This document shows positions 12,542 through 25,624 of a DNA stretch of 64,000 nt, one piece after another. The translations under genes were made by a program, and so were the position numbers. Below the pieces are notes generated by a model, which ran no database searches, was not told the DNA's origin, and saw only the letters and a program-made list of their open reading frames with translations. How positions within the stretch are numbered: the first letter of the stretch is position 1; every line of letters begins with the position of its first letter. Origin of the DNA: Gordionus sp. m RMFG-2023 (taxonomy: Eukaryota > Nematomorpha > Gordioida > Chordodea > Parachordodidae); the NCBI RefSeq assembly GCF_954871325.1, contig NC_088779.1, positions 29,248,623 to 29,312,622 on the forward strand, in the 5' to 3' direction.

Positions 12542-13266
12542 TTATAATGACAATATTTGGTATATAATTAAAAAATAAGATAATATTATACATCAAAGAA
12601 AAAATTAATCATTAAATTCCTTAGTTATGAATCGAGTTGCGTAGGAAGAGCCTTGTTTACACTTTGTGCTTGCGTTTCGAATGTGCTCAGCAGGATAATT
12701 TGGATGAAGAGATAATCATGAAAAATATCATAATGTGTTTAAATTTTACTTTTTACGCCGGCAAAATTAGGTAGGCTTTCTAACATTAATCGTTTTGGTT
12801 CATTATATATTGCTACTATAGAAATAAAATGTTTCGAAAATTTTTCTTTTATTTCCTATGATTATTTTTTGAAATTAAAATTTTAAATTAGTAAAAAAAT
12901 AAATATGAACAAGTGGATATTTATTAATATGGTTTATTGACATATTTCACTATTATTAAACAATTTATAATATTTTTAACTGTTTTAATATATTTTGTAC
13001 TTAGTTTATACATCATTTATCATCATGCAAAATTAACAATATATTTGAATTTAATTAATTATATTATTAAATGTCCTTTAGGTTAATTGATTACAGTTAT
13101 TACATATAATTTTGCAATATTATTATTATATTATATAGATGGATGCTATAGTAATTTCGATTAAAAAAAAGGATTTTAATTGTATCATTATCATAATAAA
13201 AAATAATAATTTAATTATGGTATATAAATATATTTTCATTATTTGAGTAATGCATTGGCAGAATAA

Positions 13267-13668
13267 GTAGAACCCTGAAAAGTAATTTTTTACCGAGCCA
13301 GACTAAAAGGAATTAGCCGGTCTTAACTCTACCCGAGCTCGATCAAAAATTTTTTATTCCAGCCCAGTCCGAGACATATCCGATTAAAATAGTTTTGAAA
13401 TTTTTCTTTGAATTATATAAAATCTAAGGAACAACTAAACATTCTTATTAAAGGAAATCTTTTAGGAAATGAAAATAATTCAAATGATTGTGAAAATGTA
13501 TAAGATTAAAATTACATGTGATAATGATTGACACTATAATAAAATAAAATAAGTAATGAGCAAATTTAAAATATTTAATCTAGGGTTGGGCTATACCCGA
13601 GTTCAAACTCGAAAAACAAGGTATTATATGTCTTGACTCCGGGTCAGGAATCCTGAGCGGGCCTCTAA
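13267..13668. mobile_element. MITE-like element with AGAGCCC-type ends, first block
   Basis: The left end is AGAACCCTGAAAAGTAATTT and the right end, reversed, AGAGGCCCGCTCAGG. GC-rich patches flank an AT-rich middle. The second block copy (36,779-37,214) has cleaner ends. Confidence 0.45.
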
Positions 13669-13792
13669 GAACAAGAGAACGCTTATATCTATAAATCGTT
13701 TCATTTTCTAATACACTTCAAATTAATGCCTAATTTTTTATAATAATTATTCATTTAAAATAATTTGTAACTATTAAAATAACGGTTTGATG

Positions 13793-13946
13793 AAGTGTTG
13801 TTAAACGGCTCGATTTGAACCTATTTTTAAAAACGGTTAAATCCATATTTTAGCCAGGAAAATATTCCCTAAACTTCGATAATTCGCTTATAAATGTCTT
13901 AAACTTTGTAAAAAATCGACTTAAATGGAGTCGTTTAACAATACTA
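13793..13946. mobile_element. TAGTGTTG-type MITE, first block copy
   Basis: The inverted ends are AGTGTTGTTAAACGGCTCG and its mirror GAGTCGTTTAACAATACT, with an imperfect 8-bp target duplication (GTTTGATG/ATTTGATT). It is non-coding. The same insertion is at 37,349 in the second block. Confidence 0.75.
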
Positions 13947-14652
13947 ATTTGATTAATATTAAATAGAAACGATTTTTTTAATATGGTCAGAAAGTAACGT
14001 TTATTAAGTTGAATAATTGTGAGATTTAGGATATTATAATTTTATGTATTATATTTTTTTATTAATTAAAGCAATTTATAAATTATTTCATTTAAAATAA
14101 AGGAATGAAATCGGAGTGGCACCATGGTGAAGAATGGTCAGTGTGCGGTACTTATACAAATTAAATACATATGAAAAATTACATTGAAATGATTTCCTAT
14201 AATTATGATTAATAAATATTGATTATAAATGAAAATAATATAATTTTTTTTTAATAAATATTTTGACATTTAATTAAAATAGGATAATAAATAAATTGCA
14301 ACGTTTTCTGTAAAAGAATTAGCTTAATATAGTTTTATAAAATATTTTATCTTGTTTTTATTCAATGAATATGGAGTCGATACAGATTAGATAATTCTTA
14401 TATTTAAACCGAATATAGGCTATAACGAAATAAGAGAAAAGTTCCTTAAAAGGCCATAGGCATAGATTAGCCAAGCTCCTTTAAATTTTTATCTATTAGT
14501 TTGTTTACTCAAAATATTTATAATTTTACCCATTTCTAAAAAAATATAGTCCATATTCTGTTAATAATTAATTCGTGATCGAAACATTTTAAATTATTTA
14601 TACAAAAATATTGATTTGATCTATTTAATAATTTTATTGTATTTTTTTTCAG

Positions 14653-14661
14653 ATACCGCTT
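14653..14661 (+). CDS. 9-nt micro-exon candidate 1
   Basis: The acceptor ATTTTTTTTCAG, then 9 nt (ATACCGCTT), then the donor GTGAGT. One of four equivalent sites (also 17,559, 20,275 and 39,128) with alike flanks and different 9-mers. In phase 0 it would add three residues. No transcript evidence. Confidence 0.45.
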
Positions 14662-14971
14662 GTGAGTCAAGAATACACTTTAAAAATATATTGTTATTTA
14701 ATAAGACATAATCATATAAGTAATAGTAATATGAAGTTAAATTAATATATATTTAACTTTAATATAATATTTCATCTGATATAACAGATAAATTTATAAA
14801 TGTTGGAATATAAAAATTACATGATAGAGTTTTATATAAATAAAATTGAATTTCCAACGAGAGCGCAAATGCATTTTTTTATCGTCTTAAAGAATAAATG
14901 GCATGATGATTTAGAGAGAGTTCCATCTTATTATTCCAATTATAAATTGATATAGGGATGGCCTAGTTATC

Positions 14972-15185
14972 GCCGGTGTGGCCTAGTGGGTTTATGATGT
15001 ATGCATGGAAGCCGAAGGTACCAGGTTATCCTAATAAATACTTTCAAAATTTCAGGTTTTTCTTCGAAGACTCATATGTAAAGACATATGATTAGATAAA
15101 TTTCTGAGCTTAGAAATGCCACTACGGTCACCGACAGGCTTGGACAGCAGGGTGCTACGATACCTGTCCAATAAACCTAATGAAA
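14972..15185 (+). repeat. tRNA-derived SINE candidate
   Basis: The start GCCGGTGTGGCCTAGTGGG looks like a tRNA 5' end. TGGCCTAGTGGG (14979-14990) fits the pol III A box TRGCNNAGYNGG. GGTTATCCTAA at 15024 lies where the B box should be but is degenerate. It is much richer in G+C than its surroundings and absent from the second block at the equivalent place (~38.34 kb), as expected for an insertion. Only one copy is in the window, so the family is unproven. Confidence 0.5.
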
Positions 15186-15640
15186 TATGTTTATTTTTAT
15201 CATATAGTTGTTCCCACTATATTTTCATAATTTAATTAAGAATAATATAAATTTAATGGAAATTTAAAATATTTGTTTTAAATATATAGAAGAGTTAGAG
15301 AAATATTTATAATAATTTTTATAACTTAATTAGTTATAAAATTAATATATATTATCAAATATAGATTTTTTATAGTCATATTGTGTATTTTCCAGGACTG
15401 TCAACCAGAACCCAAACTCTTATGCATAATTTTAACTCTCAATATTTTACAAACCTATTTTTAAAACTTAGCTTCCAGTGTTCCATAACATTTTTTTAAA
15501 ATACTAAATTTTTATTTATAAAAAATATATAGAAAATATATGCAATAATTTAAAATATATAAACATAATTTTTTTCATTTTCGATATAATAAATATTTTT
15601 TAGTGAATGCGTCGAATATTTTTTTAATTATATTTGAAGT

Positions 15641-16059
15641 CAGTGATGTAGCTAGAAATTTTTCTTAGATGGGGTCCATACATATAATAGCCTGGGAGGC
15701 TTCGCCCCCCAGATCCCTCTTTACCGACCTTCGGCCCTTTAGCCCAGCCTTCGGCCCTTTAGCCCAGCCTTCGGCCGGGTTTATCTTAAAAATCATATCT
15801 GTTTTTCCTATATTATAAAAGTCCTAGATATATTGATCATTTAATTAGAGTTGTATGACTTTACAATAATACTATCTAGATATTTCAATAGTAATAATAT
15901 CCTATCCTCCCACAAACATCAAAACCAGAAATATAGAAATATTCATGGTATTTATTTGATATTAAGTCACTTTTGAGTCTTTGTAACGTATAATCTATAA
16001 ATAATTTTTACTTTGGGGGGGGGGATTCATACCCGAACCCTCCCCCTGTAGCGCCACTG
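15641..16059. mobile_element. hAT-type MITE, copy 2
   Basis: Same ends (CAGTGATGTAGCTAG... / ...TAGCGCCACTG). The 8-bp flanks TTTGAAGT and TTTTAAGT match at 7 of 8. It contains a short local duplication of CTTCGGCCCTTTAGCCCAGC near 15,727-15,775. Confidence 0.82.
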
Positions 16060-17159
16060 TTTTAAGTACTACATGTTATGTAAAAAATTTATTTTTACCA
16101 GCATATTACATTAAAAGTATGACCAAAGAAAAAAAACATAACAAAATAAAAATAGCTTCATTAAATATTAGTTGAAATGCACTGGCAAAGATAGGCATTA
16201 AAAATCGATATTTTAATTTTAACATCTCGATTTAGGGAGATATCATGATAAATTATTTATATTAAAATTATAAAGATATATTATTTACATGGTGAGAGCT
16301 AAATAATATAAAATAAAGTTTATTTAAAATTGATGTTTCTGTTATTTTTACTATAAGTCTGAATTTATTTATGATTAGGCTATGCATATCAGCCATGCAG
16401 TTTTTAAATAGCTAGCCCTCTAGCTGCTTTACAAACAAACGAAAACTTTATTAGGTAAAAATGTGTTTTTATGATAGCTATAACATTTTATGGCTGAGAT
16501 TTAATCAATAACATTATTAAAAACAATCTAAAATTTTTCATTAATTTAAAAATAACTGATCTATTTATAAAAGTAGTCTTTTGAATAACCGGAATGTAAC
16601 TATCTAAGAAAATTGATACCTAATATATATTCATCTTGTTGTGTGTTAATGTTTGAATAATAAAATGATATGAGCTGTATTAAAATCAGAGATCTGGAGA
16701 GGTACCATTTGCAAATTTCATAAATTTTTATCGGCTAGGCTCAGCACGGATTTTAAAAAATATATTATATTTATTTTATAGCTAATAATGCTCATTTAAA
16801 ATATTTGATTTTAGAATATACCATTCCCTGCTATTTTAAAAAATAAATTTTTAGCCAGGATTGCCTTGGTATTTAAAAAACTTTTGGCCTGGCCAGGATA
16901 TGTTTAATAATGTACCTGGGTTTAGGTTCGGGTTACGGCTTCTGGTTAATATATAGGTTTCATACAATACCTTTAATTTTATTAGTCTTTCATGCCTTAA
17001 GTATTAATATCTAGTAAAAAACAATAGCAAGGTTGTTTTGCATTTTGATCAACTTGCCCCCACCCAATTATTTATTCGACATTTATAGGTTGAGATATAT
17101 TCGTCTCTAGTCTGATTGCTACATCTATATAAGGTGTCAGTCAGAAGTAATATTCCTTT

Positions 17160-19940
17160 AGATATTTATAACCAGTTGGTTTATAGTTAATGAAACACAG
17201 TTGGTCTATATTGCTTGGAAAAAATATACAAGGAAGGAATGTGACACGATATTTAATCTATAATATTTTTAATATATAATGTCTTAAAAACATATTGTTA
17301 CAAATAATTGTTTAAATATTAATTTATTATTAAAAATTATATTATGAAATAAAGATTATACACCTTGGGGTAAACATATTTTATTTATTTTTTATCTACA
17401 TGTTCTTACTCTGCATGCGAAATATTAATAATTATACCTATTTCTAAATAAATATAATTAATATTTTATTCTAATTAATACATGATTGAAACTTTCAAAA
17501 TAGTTTATTAAAATATTTTGTTATGATCTGTATGATAATTTTATTGTATTTTCTTCAGAGAACTTTGGTACGTCAAGAACTTTATAAATATATTGTTATT
17601 AATATATGTAATAGCCGTTTGGCAAATTTGTAAATAATTGTATATGGTTACACATATAGAAACTTTTTAAAATGTTATATTTAAATACAAGATATTAAAT
17701 GCTTAGGATGATTTTTAATAAGACATTAGATACAATATACTTGTATGTTTTATAAATTGTAGAAAATGACAAATTTGTTATATAAAAAAATGGATAAAAA
17801 TAATATATTTTTAAAAATTATTATAATGAAAACAATATCAGAATAAAAAATTAATTAGTAAATATCAATATTATCTTTTAATAATTATAATTTTTTAAAC
17901 TTATGGCGTTTGCTGGATGATAGGTCTATTAACCATATGTTGAATAACCTTTCTATGAGGACAAAGGATGATAATATTGTGTTAAATTTAAGAAATATTT
18001 TTTTGGTATATATTTATATAACTATTTAACATATTTATATTGTGCTTGTCATCTTTCATATAATTTAACATTACTTATTCAATATCATTAATATATGTGT
18101 GTGGTGTAAATTTAAAACAATAATAATCATCATCATCACCAATTGGAGAATTTGTAGACATATTAATTTATTATTTTTTAGAAATAATTAAAGTTTCTGC
18201 ATTTAATCTCTTTAATAATCAATTCAATGATTTTTAAAGTAGGTAATGGAAACAGTAGCGTAAAATACCATTTTTAAGTTAGAATCAAATTCATATATAT
18301 TTTTAAATCTTTTATTTTAAGAATTTTTTACTGCAATAGATAATGGTTTTTTGAATAAATTTCGTAATTTTTCTGAATATTTAATATTGAAGATGAATAA
18401 TAGCACTTAATTTCACTATGAATTTCAATTGCTATAGCCAATGGGTACATTATAAGTCATAATTTTAATATTGCATTTCAATATCGCTAGTTTTGGAAAT
18501 TCTAATTTATCACATAATTTTGGAAATTTACTTTAAATTATAATATACTATTAAGTTTATCAAACATGCTATTTCATAACGTACAATATGGTTAGCTAAT
18601 TGCTTTTTAAATTGCTTTCTCTACAATTAGGTCTTGAACATTTTATAATTTAGTATATTTGCCAGTGAAGGATGATGACTTCTAGAAATAAGAGATAACT
18701 TTCTGGACATCTTTTTTAATATATCTTCGACAACTTGGTTCATAATAAATTTTTTATTGTAATAATGATGGATATAAAGCGATATTAAAATATGGTAGTT
18801 GTTATGCTAATTAGTAAAACGTCATATATTATATCTTCGCTTAAATAATTATACTCGCATTAAATTTTTCATTTAATTTATAAAATAATATCATTATAAA
18901 ATTTTAATACCATTTAAATTAACTAATATAAATTTTTTTAAAGGTATGTGCATCTTTTTTAATGCAAAATTTAATAAGATACAGATATTTTAAAATAATT
19001 TGTTTCTTAGATGCAGGAATTTTTTTCAAAATTTTAAAAAAGATACAAAAGTATCTAGAATCTAAACTTGAGGAATAGATATAAAGTTAAATAAATTTAT
19101 ATATTTATTTTATTATAATATAATTAATTATATAATTGAACAAATATTTATAAAACTTGGAATATCATAATTTCAGGAAAGAATTTATATAAATAAAGTT
19201 AAAGTTCTTCAACTATAGCAATATAAAATTTTTTATTGTATTGAAGGATAAAGAGCATGATGTTATTATCCCGATTTTAAATAATATGCTTATTTATATT
19301 ATATAATTGTTCCCACTATATTTCCATAATTTAATTTAGCAAAATTTTTATATTTAATCAAAATTTAAAATTTATTAAATATTAAGAGTTAGAGACATAT
19401 TTATAAAAATTACTAAATATAAAATTAATACATTTTATTAAATATCTCTTTAGTCAAATAGTGTAGCTTTTCAGTCTATTTATCTGGTTAAGAGGTCATT
19501 TTGATTTTAAAAATATTTGTTTAAATAAGATTTCTAAAATATCTATAAGTATGTATAAAATCTATATATTTTTTTGTTCATTCCTAATGATTATACCAAT
19601 CTAAGCCACATAAATAATAAAATCTATTATTAAAATGGATTTATTTATTTATATCAAATATAATTCTTGAAAAATATTTTAATATTTTAAAACACAAGAA
19701 ATTTAAATTTCAAAAATGAATTTGATTAGTTTAATTAATAATTAAGTAATAATATTTTAAAAATTATTATTAGGTATTAATAAAATCAAATGTTTATATA
19801 AATTTTAAGTATCACACAAGACATTATAAATTACTAACTTCATAAAGTAATGTCTGAACTGGTTTTATCTATAGATTCTAATCATTTTTTCTAATCTATG
19901 TGAGATCATAATTTATTGTCAAATAGATGACGAACTAATG
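17160..19940 (+). repeat. ~2.8-kb micro-exon unit, copy B
   Basis: About 1.2 kb after the micro-exon (17,560-18,770) aligns with copy C (20,275-21,500). A second candidate small exon is TCTATTTATCTG (19,473-19,484) between a TTTTCAG acceptor and a weak GTTAAG donor. A related site is at about 39,298 in the second block. Confidence 0.65.
17559..17567 (+). CDS. 9-nt micro-exon candidate 2
   Basis: The acceptor TATTTTCTTCAG, then AGAACTTTG, then the donor GTACGT. Flanks align to copies 1, 3 and 4 on both sides. Confidence 0.4.
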
Positions 19941-19949
19941 TTTTAAGAT

Positions 19950-21780
19950 GGTTTGTAAGCTGGCTATTTCCATTATATTCAACGGAAGAAAAGTGACACG
20001 ATATTTTATCAATAAATTTTTATATATAATGACTTAGTAAATTAATTATTATAATAATTTTTTTAGTATACAAACTAAAGAAATTTTTTAGTGAGATGAT
20101 AATATTTTATTTTGATATATTCTTACTCTACATGCGAAATATTTATAATTTTACTAATTTCTAAATTAATATTGTCTATATTTTATTCTAATTAATTCAT
20201 GATAAAAACTTTATAATTATTTATACAAATATATTGTTATGATTTGTTTAATATTTTTATTGTATTTTTTTCAGCGAGTCGTAGTAAGTCAACAATACAC
20301 TTTAAAATATATTGTTATTAATATAAGTAATAGTCGTTAGGTAAATATGTAAAAAATTGAATCAGGATACAGATGATGCTTTTTATAAGGTTATATTTAA
20401 GATACAAAAAGATTTAATTAAGGTAAAAGATAAATTTATAACCAAAATACTTGCGTTTATATTTAAAATAGTCAAAATCAAAATGTATCAAGCTTTATTT
20501 TTAATAAAATATGTTTAAATATAAATTTATAAAAAATATCTGCAGAAAATGACAGATTTGTTATATTAGATAATGTATTTTTAAAAATTTTATATTATAA
20601 TGAAAACATATATAATTTAGTAAATATCAATAAATCAACAATATAAATCGGCATTATTTTTTAGTATTTTTTTAGTTTATTCGAGCTGAATAATCGTTAA
20701 ACGTGGGTAGAGAATTGTAATATATTCTTATTTAACAAATATTTATTTGGTATAAATATATATATATATATTCTATTTAACATATTTATATTGCGTTATC
20801 TTACATATAACATCTCTTATTCAATATCATTTGCTGGATTATTTGAATTAGGTATGGTACAAACCAAGATTATCTTCACCAATTAAAAAATTTGCTGATA
20901 TATTAATTTCAATATTATTTTTGGAAAAGTTTGTATATTAGTACCTCAAGGTGTCTTTCACCAATCAAATGATTTTAGTAGAGATGAGAAATACAGGCCA
21001 AAAATGCTGTTTCTATTATCAAATTCGTATATATTTTTAATTTATTATAGAATTTTCTACTGCAATAGATAATGCTTTGGGTGTAATTAGATCATTGATA
21101 TTATATAAAAGCAGTTAATTTCGTTTTGAATTTTGTCAATCGCTATAGCCAATGGGAACAGTATATGACAATTTTTACTGAATACTTTTTTAGTTTTGGA
21201 AATTCTATTTTTTTTAGATAATATTGGTAAATTACCTTAAATTATAATATACTAGTAAGGCATCCAACTTGTATAGCATGGTATCTAATTGTTTTATTAA
21301 AACTGTTACGATAACCTCTGCAGTTTAGGTCTATTAGAGTATTCCATAATTTAGTATATTTGGCCAGTGCGGAATGATAAATTACAGAAATAGTAGGAGA
21401 TAGCTTTGACATCTATTATACCAAGTTTTTACTTTCCGATTATTTTATTAATATATATTCGACAACTTGATTTATAATTTAAATTTTTTTTATTTTAATG
21501 ATGGATATAAAGTGATATTATTTATATGTTTTTAGCAACGTTACATATCATATATTCTATTAAAATACTCTTACTAATTTTTTCATTTAAATTTAAAAAT
21601 ATTACCATTTAATAAATTAATATTTTTAAATTATTTGCTTCTTATATACAAAATTTTTTCCAAATATTTTACTAAAATATTAAAATATCTTGAATCTTTA
21701 CGATTTTATCAATTTCTCTAGATTATTTGTTAAATAATATCATCGGAACTAATATTATCAGATAAAAGGTGTTGTTATGC
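19950..21780 (+). repeat. ~2.8-kb micro-exon unit, copy C
   Basis: Aligns to copy B over about 1.2 kb beyond the micro-exon, including GCTATAGCCAATGGG (18,433 / 21,138) and TTCGACAACTTG (18,724 / 21,466). No further coding segment was found. Confidence 0.65.
20275..20283 (+). CDS. 9-nt micro-exon candidate 3
   Basis: The acceptor TATTTTTTTCAG, then CGAGTCGTA, then the perfect donor GTAAGT. Confidence 0.45.
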
Positions 21781-22254
21781 TATTAATCTGACTCCATAAA
21801 TGGATAAGATTCCTTTTCGCACAAATTTTATCATCATCACTAAGAAATACCTGAAATATAAGGATTTATTTATATTTAAATAAATGGCAATTACAAAAAA
21901 TAACAATTTTAATATAAATCCAAAATAATTAATTTACTTAGCTTTTAATTAACTTTGTATCTTGGGTACATATATATGGCAGCTAAGAGAATTTTATTCT
22001 TTTTTACCTTTCTTCTTTGTATTTAAGACAAGAATATAGTAATTGAGAAAAATGGTTTGAATATTATTTTTCTAGTTCAATATAGCATCTTAACCATTCT
22101 GCATAAAAATATTTGAGTGTTGTGTTAAGATTAGTCGTTTGGTTGCGATTATTAGTGGTTTTAAAATTTAAACAATCGTTATTATCTCTCTCCAGTCTTT
22201 AGTTAATAAATATTCTTATTGATCTCAAAAGAAATTTGATTAAGTAAAAAGCCT

Positions 22255-22620
22255 TTCTAACATATCATGGGTTGAATGTCAAAGGTGACAATCTAACACA
22301 GGCTTAGGTAGTTTCATATTTTTCAATAACTTTTGATAAGTGGGATGTCTTATTTAAGCTTTTAGCCTTTGCAACAGTATCCACAATGAATGATAATTTC
22401 ATTGCATCTTGAAGTGCAAGATGAAGTGAAGCACAACGTACACTATAAATCGGATAAGATAGTTGATAAAAAAGTAGTATTCTTTATATCATATCATATT
22501 TTATACATTCAGAACCATATTTTTATCATCTGCTGATTCAATGCTCCTTATATCACAATTTCAAACTGCGTGAGCTTTATAGCTTTGATAAAATTTGCAC
22601 TATTGTCATAAGTAATTATG
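22255..22620 (-). pseudogene. hAT transposase fossil
   Basis: Three pieces on the minus strand match the hAT transposase catalytic region in the right order. The first is IITYDNSANFIKAIKL (the family's TDNG.NF.KA block, ending in a stop). The second is VRCASLHLALQDAMK followed by a charged stretch ending KVIEKYE (the RC.AH.L.L...D block). After a frameshift comes KLPKPVLDC then HSTHDM (the family's LPKPVLDCPTRWNSTYDML). It would have cut and pasted hAT elements in the nucleus. It is broken by at least two stops and two frame changes. No terminal repeats were identified around it. It could have served the hAT-type MITEs in the window, but nothing links them directly. Confidence 0.7.
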
Positions 22621-23523
22621 TATATTTATTCAACATCAATTTTAAATTTTTATAAAGTTTATATAGTATATTCTCTTTTATATATTCTTCTGTACTTCTT
22701 TTTTTCAGCTCCACGATTCTTAAAATATAATAGACTTTGATATAAATTGAATATTTACACTAATAATTCGTCAAATCATTAGATGTTAAAAAAAATATTT
22801 AATAATTTTATATGAAAAAAAGGTTTCTATATTAATTTTGGGTTTTTTTTTTGCAAATAACACTTCCTGATATTTTATTTTTTCATTGAAACAATTAAAA
22901 TATTAATTGTTGGGATTTCCAGATGTCATTCTAAATTTAAAAAATTAGCAATATGAGCATACTGATTTATTTTCTATGATTTTATCTATGCTCTTAAATC
23001 TATATAATAAAATGATGAATTGAGAACATCTTTAAACTTTCAAATAAAAGAGTTAAAGAGAATAAATTTTTCACAATGATTTAATAGAATTTAAAAAAAA
23101 AAGATATATAAATTTAATTTCATTAATAATATGCACTTGATTAATATATGGTAAAAATTCTGAACAAAAAATATGAGAATATATAAATTATAAAATGATT
23201 TTAATAAGTTTACAAAAACTGCCGTACATCTTTGTTGACAATTTTCAAGTTAGATTTTGAGAATTCTTGAAATTCATTTAACAATATCCAATATAATTAT
23301 TTATACTTTGACTTTTCTATAATTTATTATATTTTAGGCATGTGGGGTAAATAAATATTGTAGTTGCCATGAGTTAGTCTAATATATCTACAATTTTCAA
23401 TATGTAATGTAAAAAGAGATTTTATAATTTATTAACTCGAAATTTTAATCTATTTGAATAATTGAAAGGATTAAGTACAACACATTTATAATAATTACTA
23501 AAGTTAGAATAATTTTTATATAG

Positions 23524-23576
23524 GTGATGCTCCTTCTACACTATTTGACGGTGATAACATTTTCATAGTTAAATAA
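23524..23576 (+). CDS. Short terminal exon candidate
   Basis: After a TTTTTATATAG acceptor (phase 1) the frame reads GDAPSTLFDGDNIFIVK and stops. The second block (40,201-40,247) reads DAPSTQFDGDKIFIV and stops. Before the stop there are four differences, two of them silent, while the flanks are more diverged. It is acidic with a hydrophobic end, a plausible C-terminus of the small-exon gene family. No known motif. Confidence 0.5.
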
Positions 23577-24734
23577 ATATAACTAATCTATTTTTAATGG
23601 TATTACTACAATCATAGTCACATTTTATTTTTGTATACTTAATGCGAATTCGTAGATAATTATGCAAAATACTTTGTATTTGTATATTCTGCGAGGGGTT
23701 ACCCTTAATTTACATTTGACACGAATAGGTGGCAAAATACACGATATATGCTGTATTCCTGTTATTTAATGTATTTTAAAATAATTTTTACGAATGGTCA
23801 GAATTTTTGATTGAACCTATTTATAATTATATTATAATTTATTAGATAAGTAAAAATAACATGCGATCAAATTATTAACGAAATTAAAATGATTTTTAAT
23901 TTGATTTAATATACTAAGCCAATTTTCTAAGGTTAAAAGTTATAGTATCTTCAATAAGAACATGATAATTTTGACTGTAAAACGTTTCAATAAAAAAAAC
24001 AATTAACAGTTTATGTTTATTATTAATAATATCATTTGTCAGATTATAAATTTTTCAATGGGCATTGTAAATAATTATAACACATTTGGAATAATTCAAT
24101 AAAAATATTACAATTATTCAAATAATTCGATTTCAATATTTGAAATAATTCAAAATTCAAATTATTCGATTGATTTTATTCAAGTGTTCTAATTATTTAA
24201 ATAATTCGATTTTAAATTCAATTCCAATTATTCTATTCCAACTATTCTACTAATTTGATTCACATAAAATAAAATATTCAAATTTTTTTGGTAAATTTCA
24301 AAATAATTCGAATAAAATAAAATGAATTATTTGTTTTATTTGAATCTAATAATGTTTATATTTGAATAGAATGAAAGATTTAATATATTTGATTTGATTG
24401 GAATTATTTGGAATAAAACAAATAGGATATTCTGAAACCTACCTGATAAATCTCAGACAATTTTGCCATAAAATATTTTGTATTTTGTAATTTACATAAA
24501 AAATCTTAGAAAGAAATTAGCGTAAAATAACTTAGTTTTAAAAAAATGTTTAAAATAAAAATTTATGGTGAAAGTAGTATTCTGTGTTTGCTGATATACA
24601 TTTCTGGTAAAATAAAATGTTTTTTTTTATTTTTTAACTTATCTCCCAAACTGATTATAATTAGAGATTGCGAGTTACTTTGATACAACATTTACATTCA
24701 TTAAATGTTAATGTTTTCTTAAAAAATTATAAAG

Positions 24735-24791
24735 ATTTTTCTGTTGAAGATCAAAAAACACAGGAGGAGACAAGGAATTCTACAACACCGG
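24735..24791 (+). CDS. 57-nt symmetric exon candidate
   Basis: Acceptor AATTATAAAG and donor CCGG/GTAAAA enclose 57 nt, phase 1 at both ends, reading (D)FSVEDQKTQEETRNSTTP. The second block copy has exactly the same length, phase and borders. The peptide is highly charged. It lies downstream of the terminal exon at 23.5 kb, so it belongs to the next gene copy. Family unknown. Confidence 0.5.
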
Positions 24792-24999
24792 GTAAAATAA
24801 ATTTAATTTTGAAATAGTACATGTAACTCTACCAAGTTAAGGTTTTTTTGTTCTATATAATGTATTGTTATATTCGATCGGTTTTTTTCCTTCATTATAT
24901 TACTTCTTCAATTATAAATTTAGAGTTCTGTTATATATCAGTGACGCGTCAAGTTTACTAATAGGGAAGCAATCTAAAAATTGTTTTATTTTTATTTAA

Positions 25000-25624
25000 T
25001 TAAATTATAAAAAAACTAAAATATATAAACAAGTAGAATTTGTCTTTGTTTTTAAATAAAATGACCAAGTACTGAATTATAAAAGCTATTGCTATCTTTA
25101 AATTTTTTAATAAGTTTTTTTTCATTCAAAATAAATAATAGATTTAAAATTTAAAAAAATCTTTTTTTTTACATTAAATTTATAATTTATTCATTAAAAG
25201 TTAGTGAAATATCTATAAAATTATTTTACAAAATTCTAAATAACCTCAAAATAATTGCATCAATGGTATTGTTTATAATTAATGGGTGTCATGGCTAAGC
25301 AAGGATATAAATTTCTTTGCATGATAAAAATATCCTTCACAATCAACTGATATATTTAGATTTAAATGGGGAAAAATAATATTTATATTATATTTTTATA
25401 AAATCAATCTTAATATTTTTATAATATATATTTATTTAAATTATATACTCATCATATATATATAAGATGAAATTTGTGCTTAAATATTTTTATTTTTTAG
25501 ATAAAAAGTGTTAAATAAAATTATATCAAAATGTATCTCATAAGTATCTATAAGATAAAGATACATAAATCGTATATAAATACTTTTTATACAATTCTAA
25601 TAATATTAATAAATTTTCAATAAT
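25000..25624. other. No gene seen
   Basis: AT-rich DNA with homopolymer runs, between the end of the first block and the LINE tail. Nothing recognised. Confidence 0.6.

Larger units (their letters stand above)
14480..17150 (+). repeat. ~2.8-kb micro-exon unit, copy A
   Basis: First of three diverged direct repeats in the first block (A here, B from about 17.16 kb, C from about 19.95 kb). Interrupted by the SINE and a hAT-type MITE. Apart from the 9-nt candidate, one patch at 15,398-15,440 (acceptor GTATTTTCCAG, then DCQPEPKLLCII) looks exon-like in this copy only. Confidence 0.6.
1..25300 (+). repeat. Duplicated block, copy 1
   Basis: It corresponds piece by piece to 27,880-42,100 in the same order and orientation. 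Markers include ACATCCGTCGGTAAGCATTA (1,739 / 30,056), CAGCAGAGAGCCTCC (10,172 / 33,773), TATCACCCATCGGGTAAGAA (11,105 / 34,697), a shared MITE (13,793 / 37,349) and GAGGAGA in a 57-nt exon (24,735 / 41,622). It is enlarged by transposons and local duplications. Confidence 0.85.

Noticed and set aside
24050-24430. Repeated AATTATTCGAAT-like strings suggesting a regulatory array
   Set aside because: Irregular AT-rich low-complexity sequence; the second block counterpart (41,030-41,300) is equally irregular.
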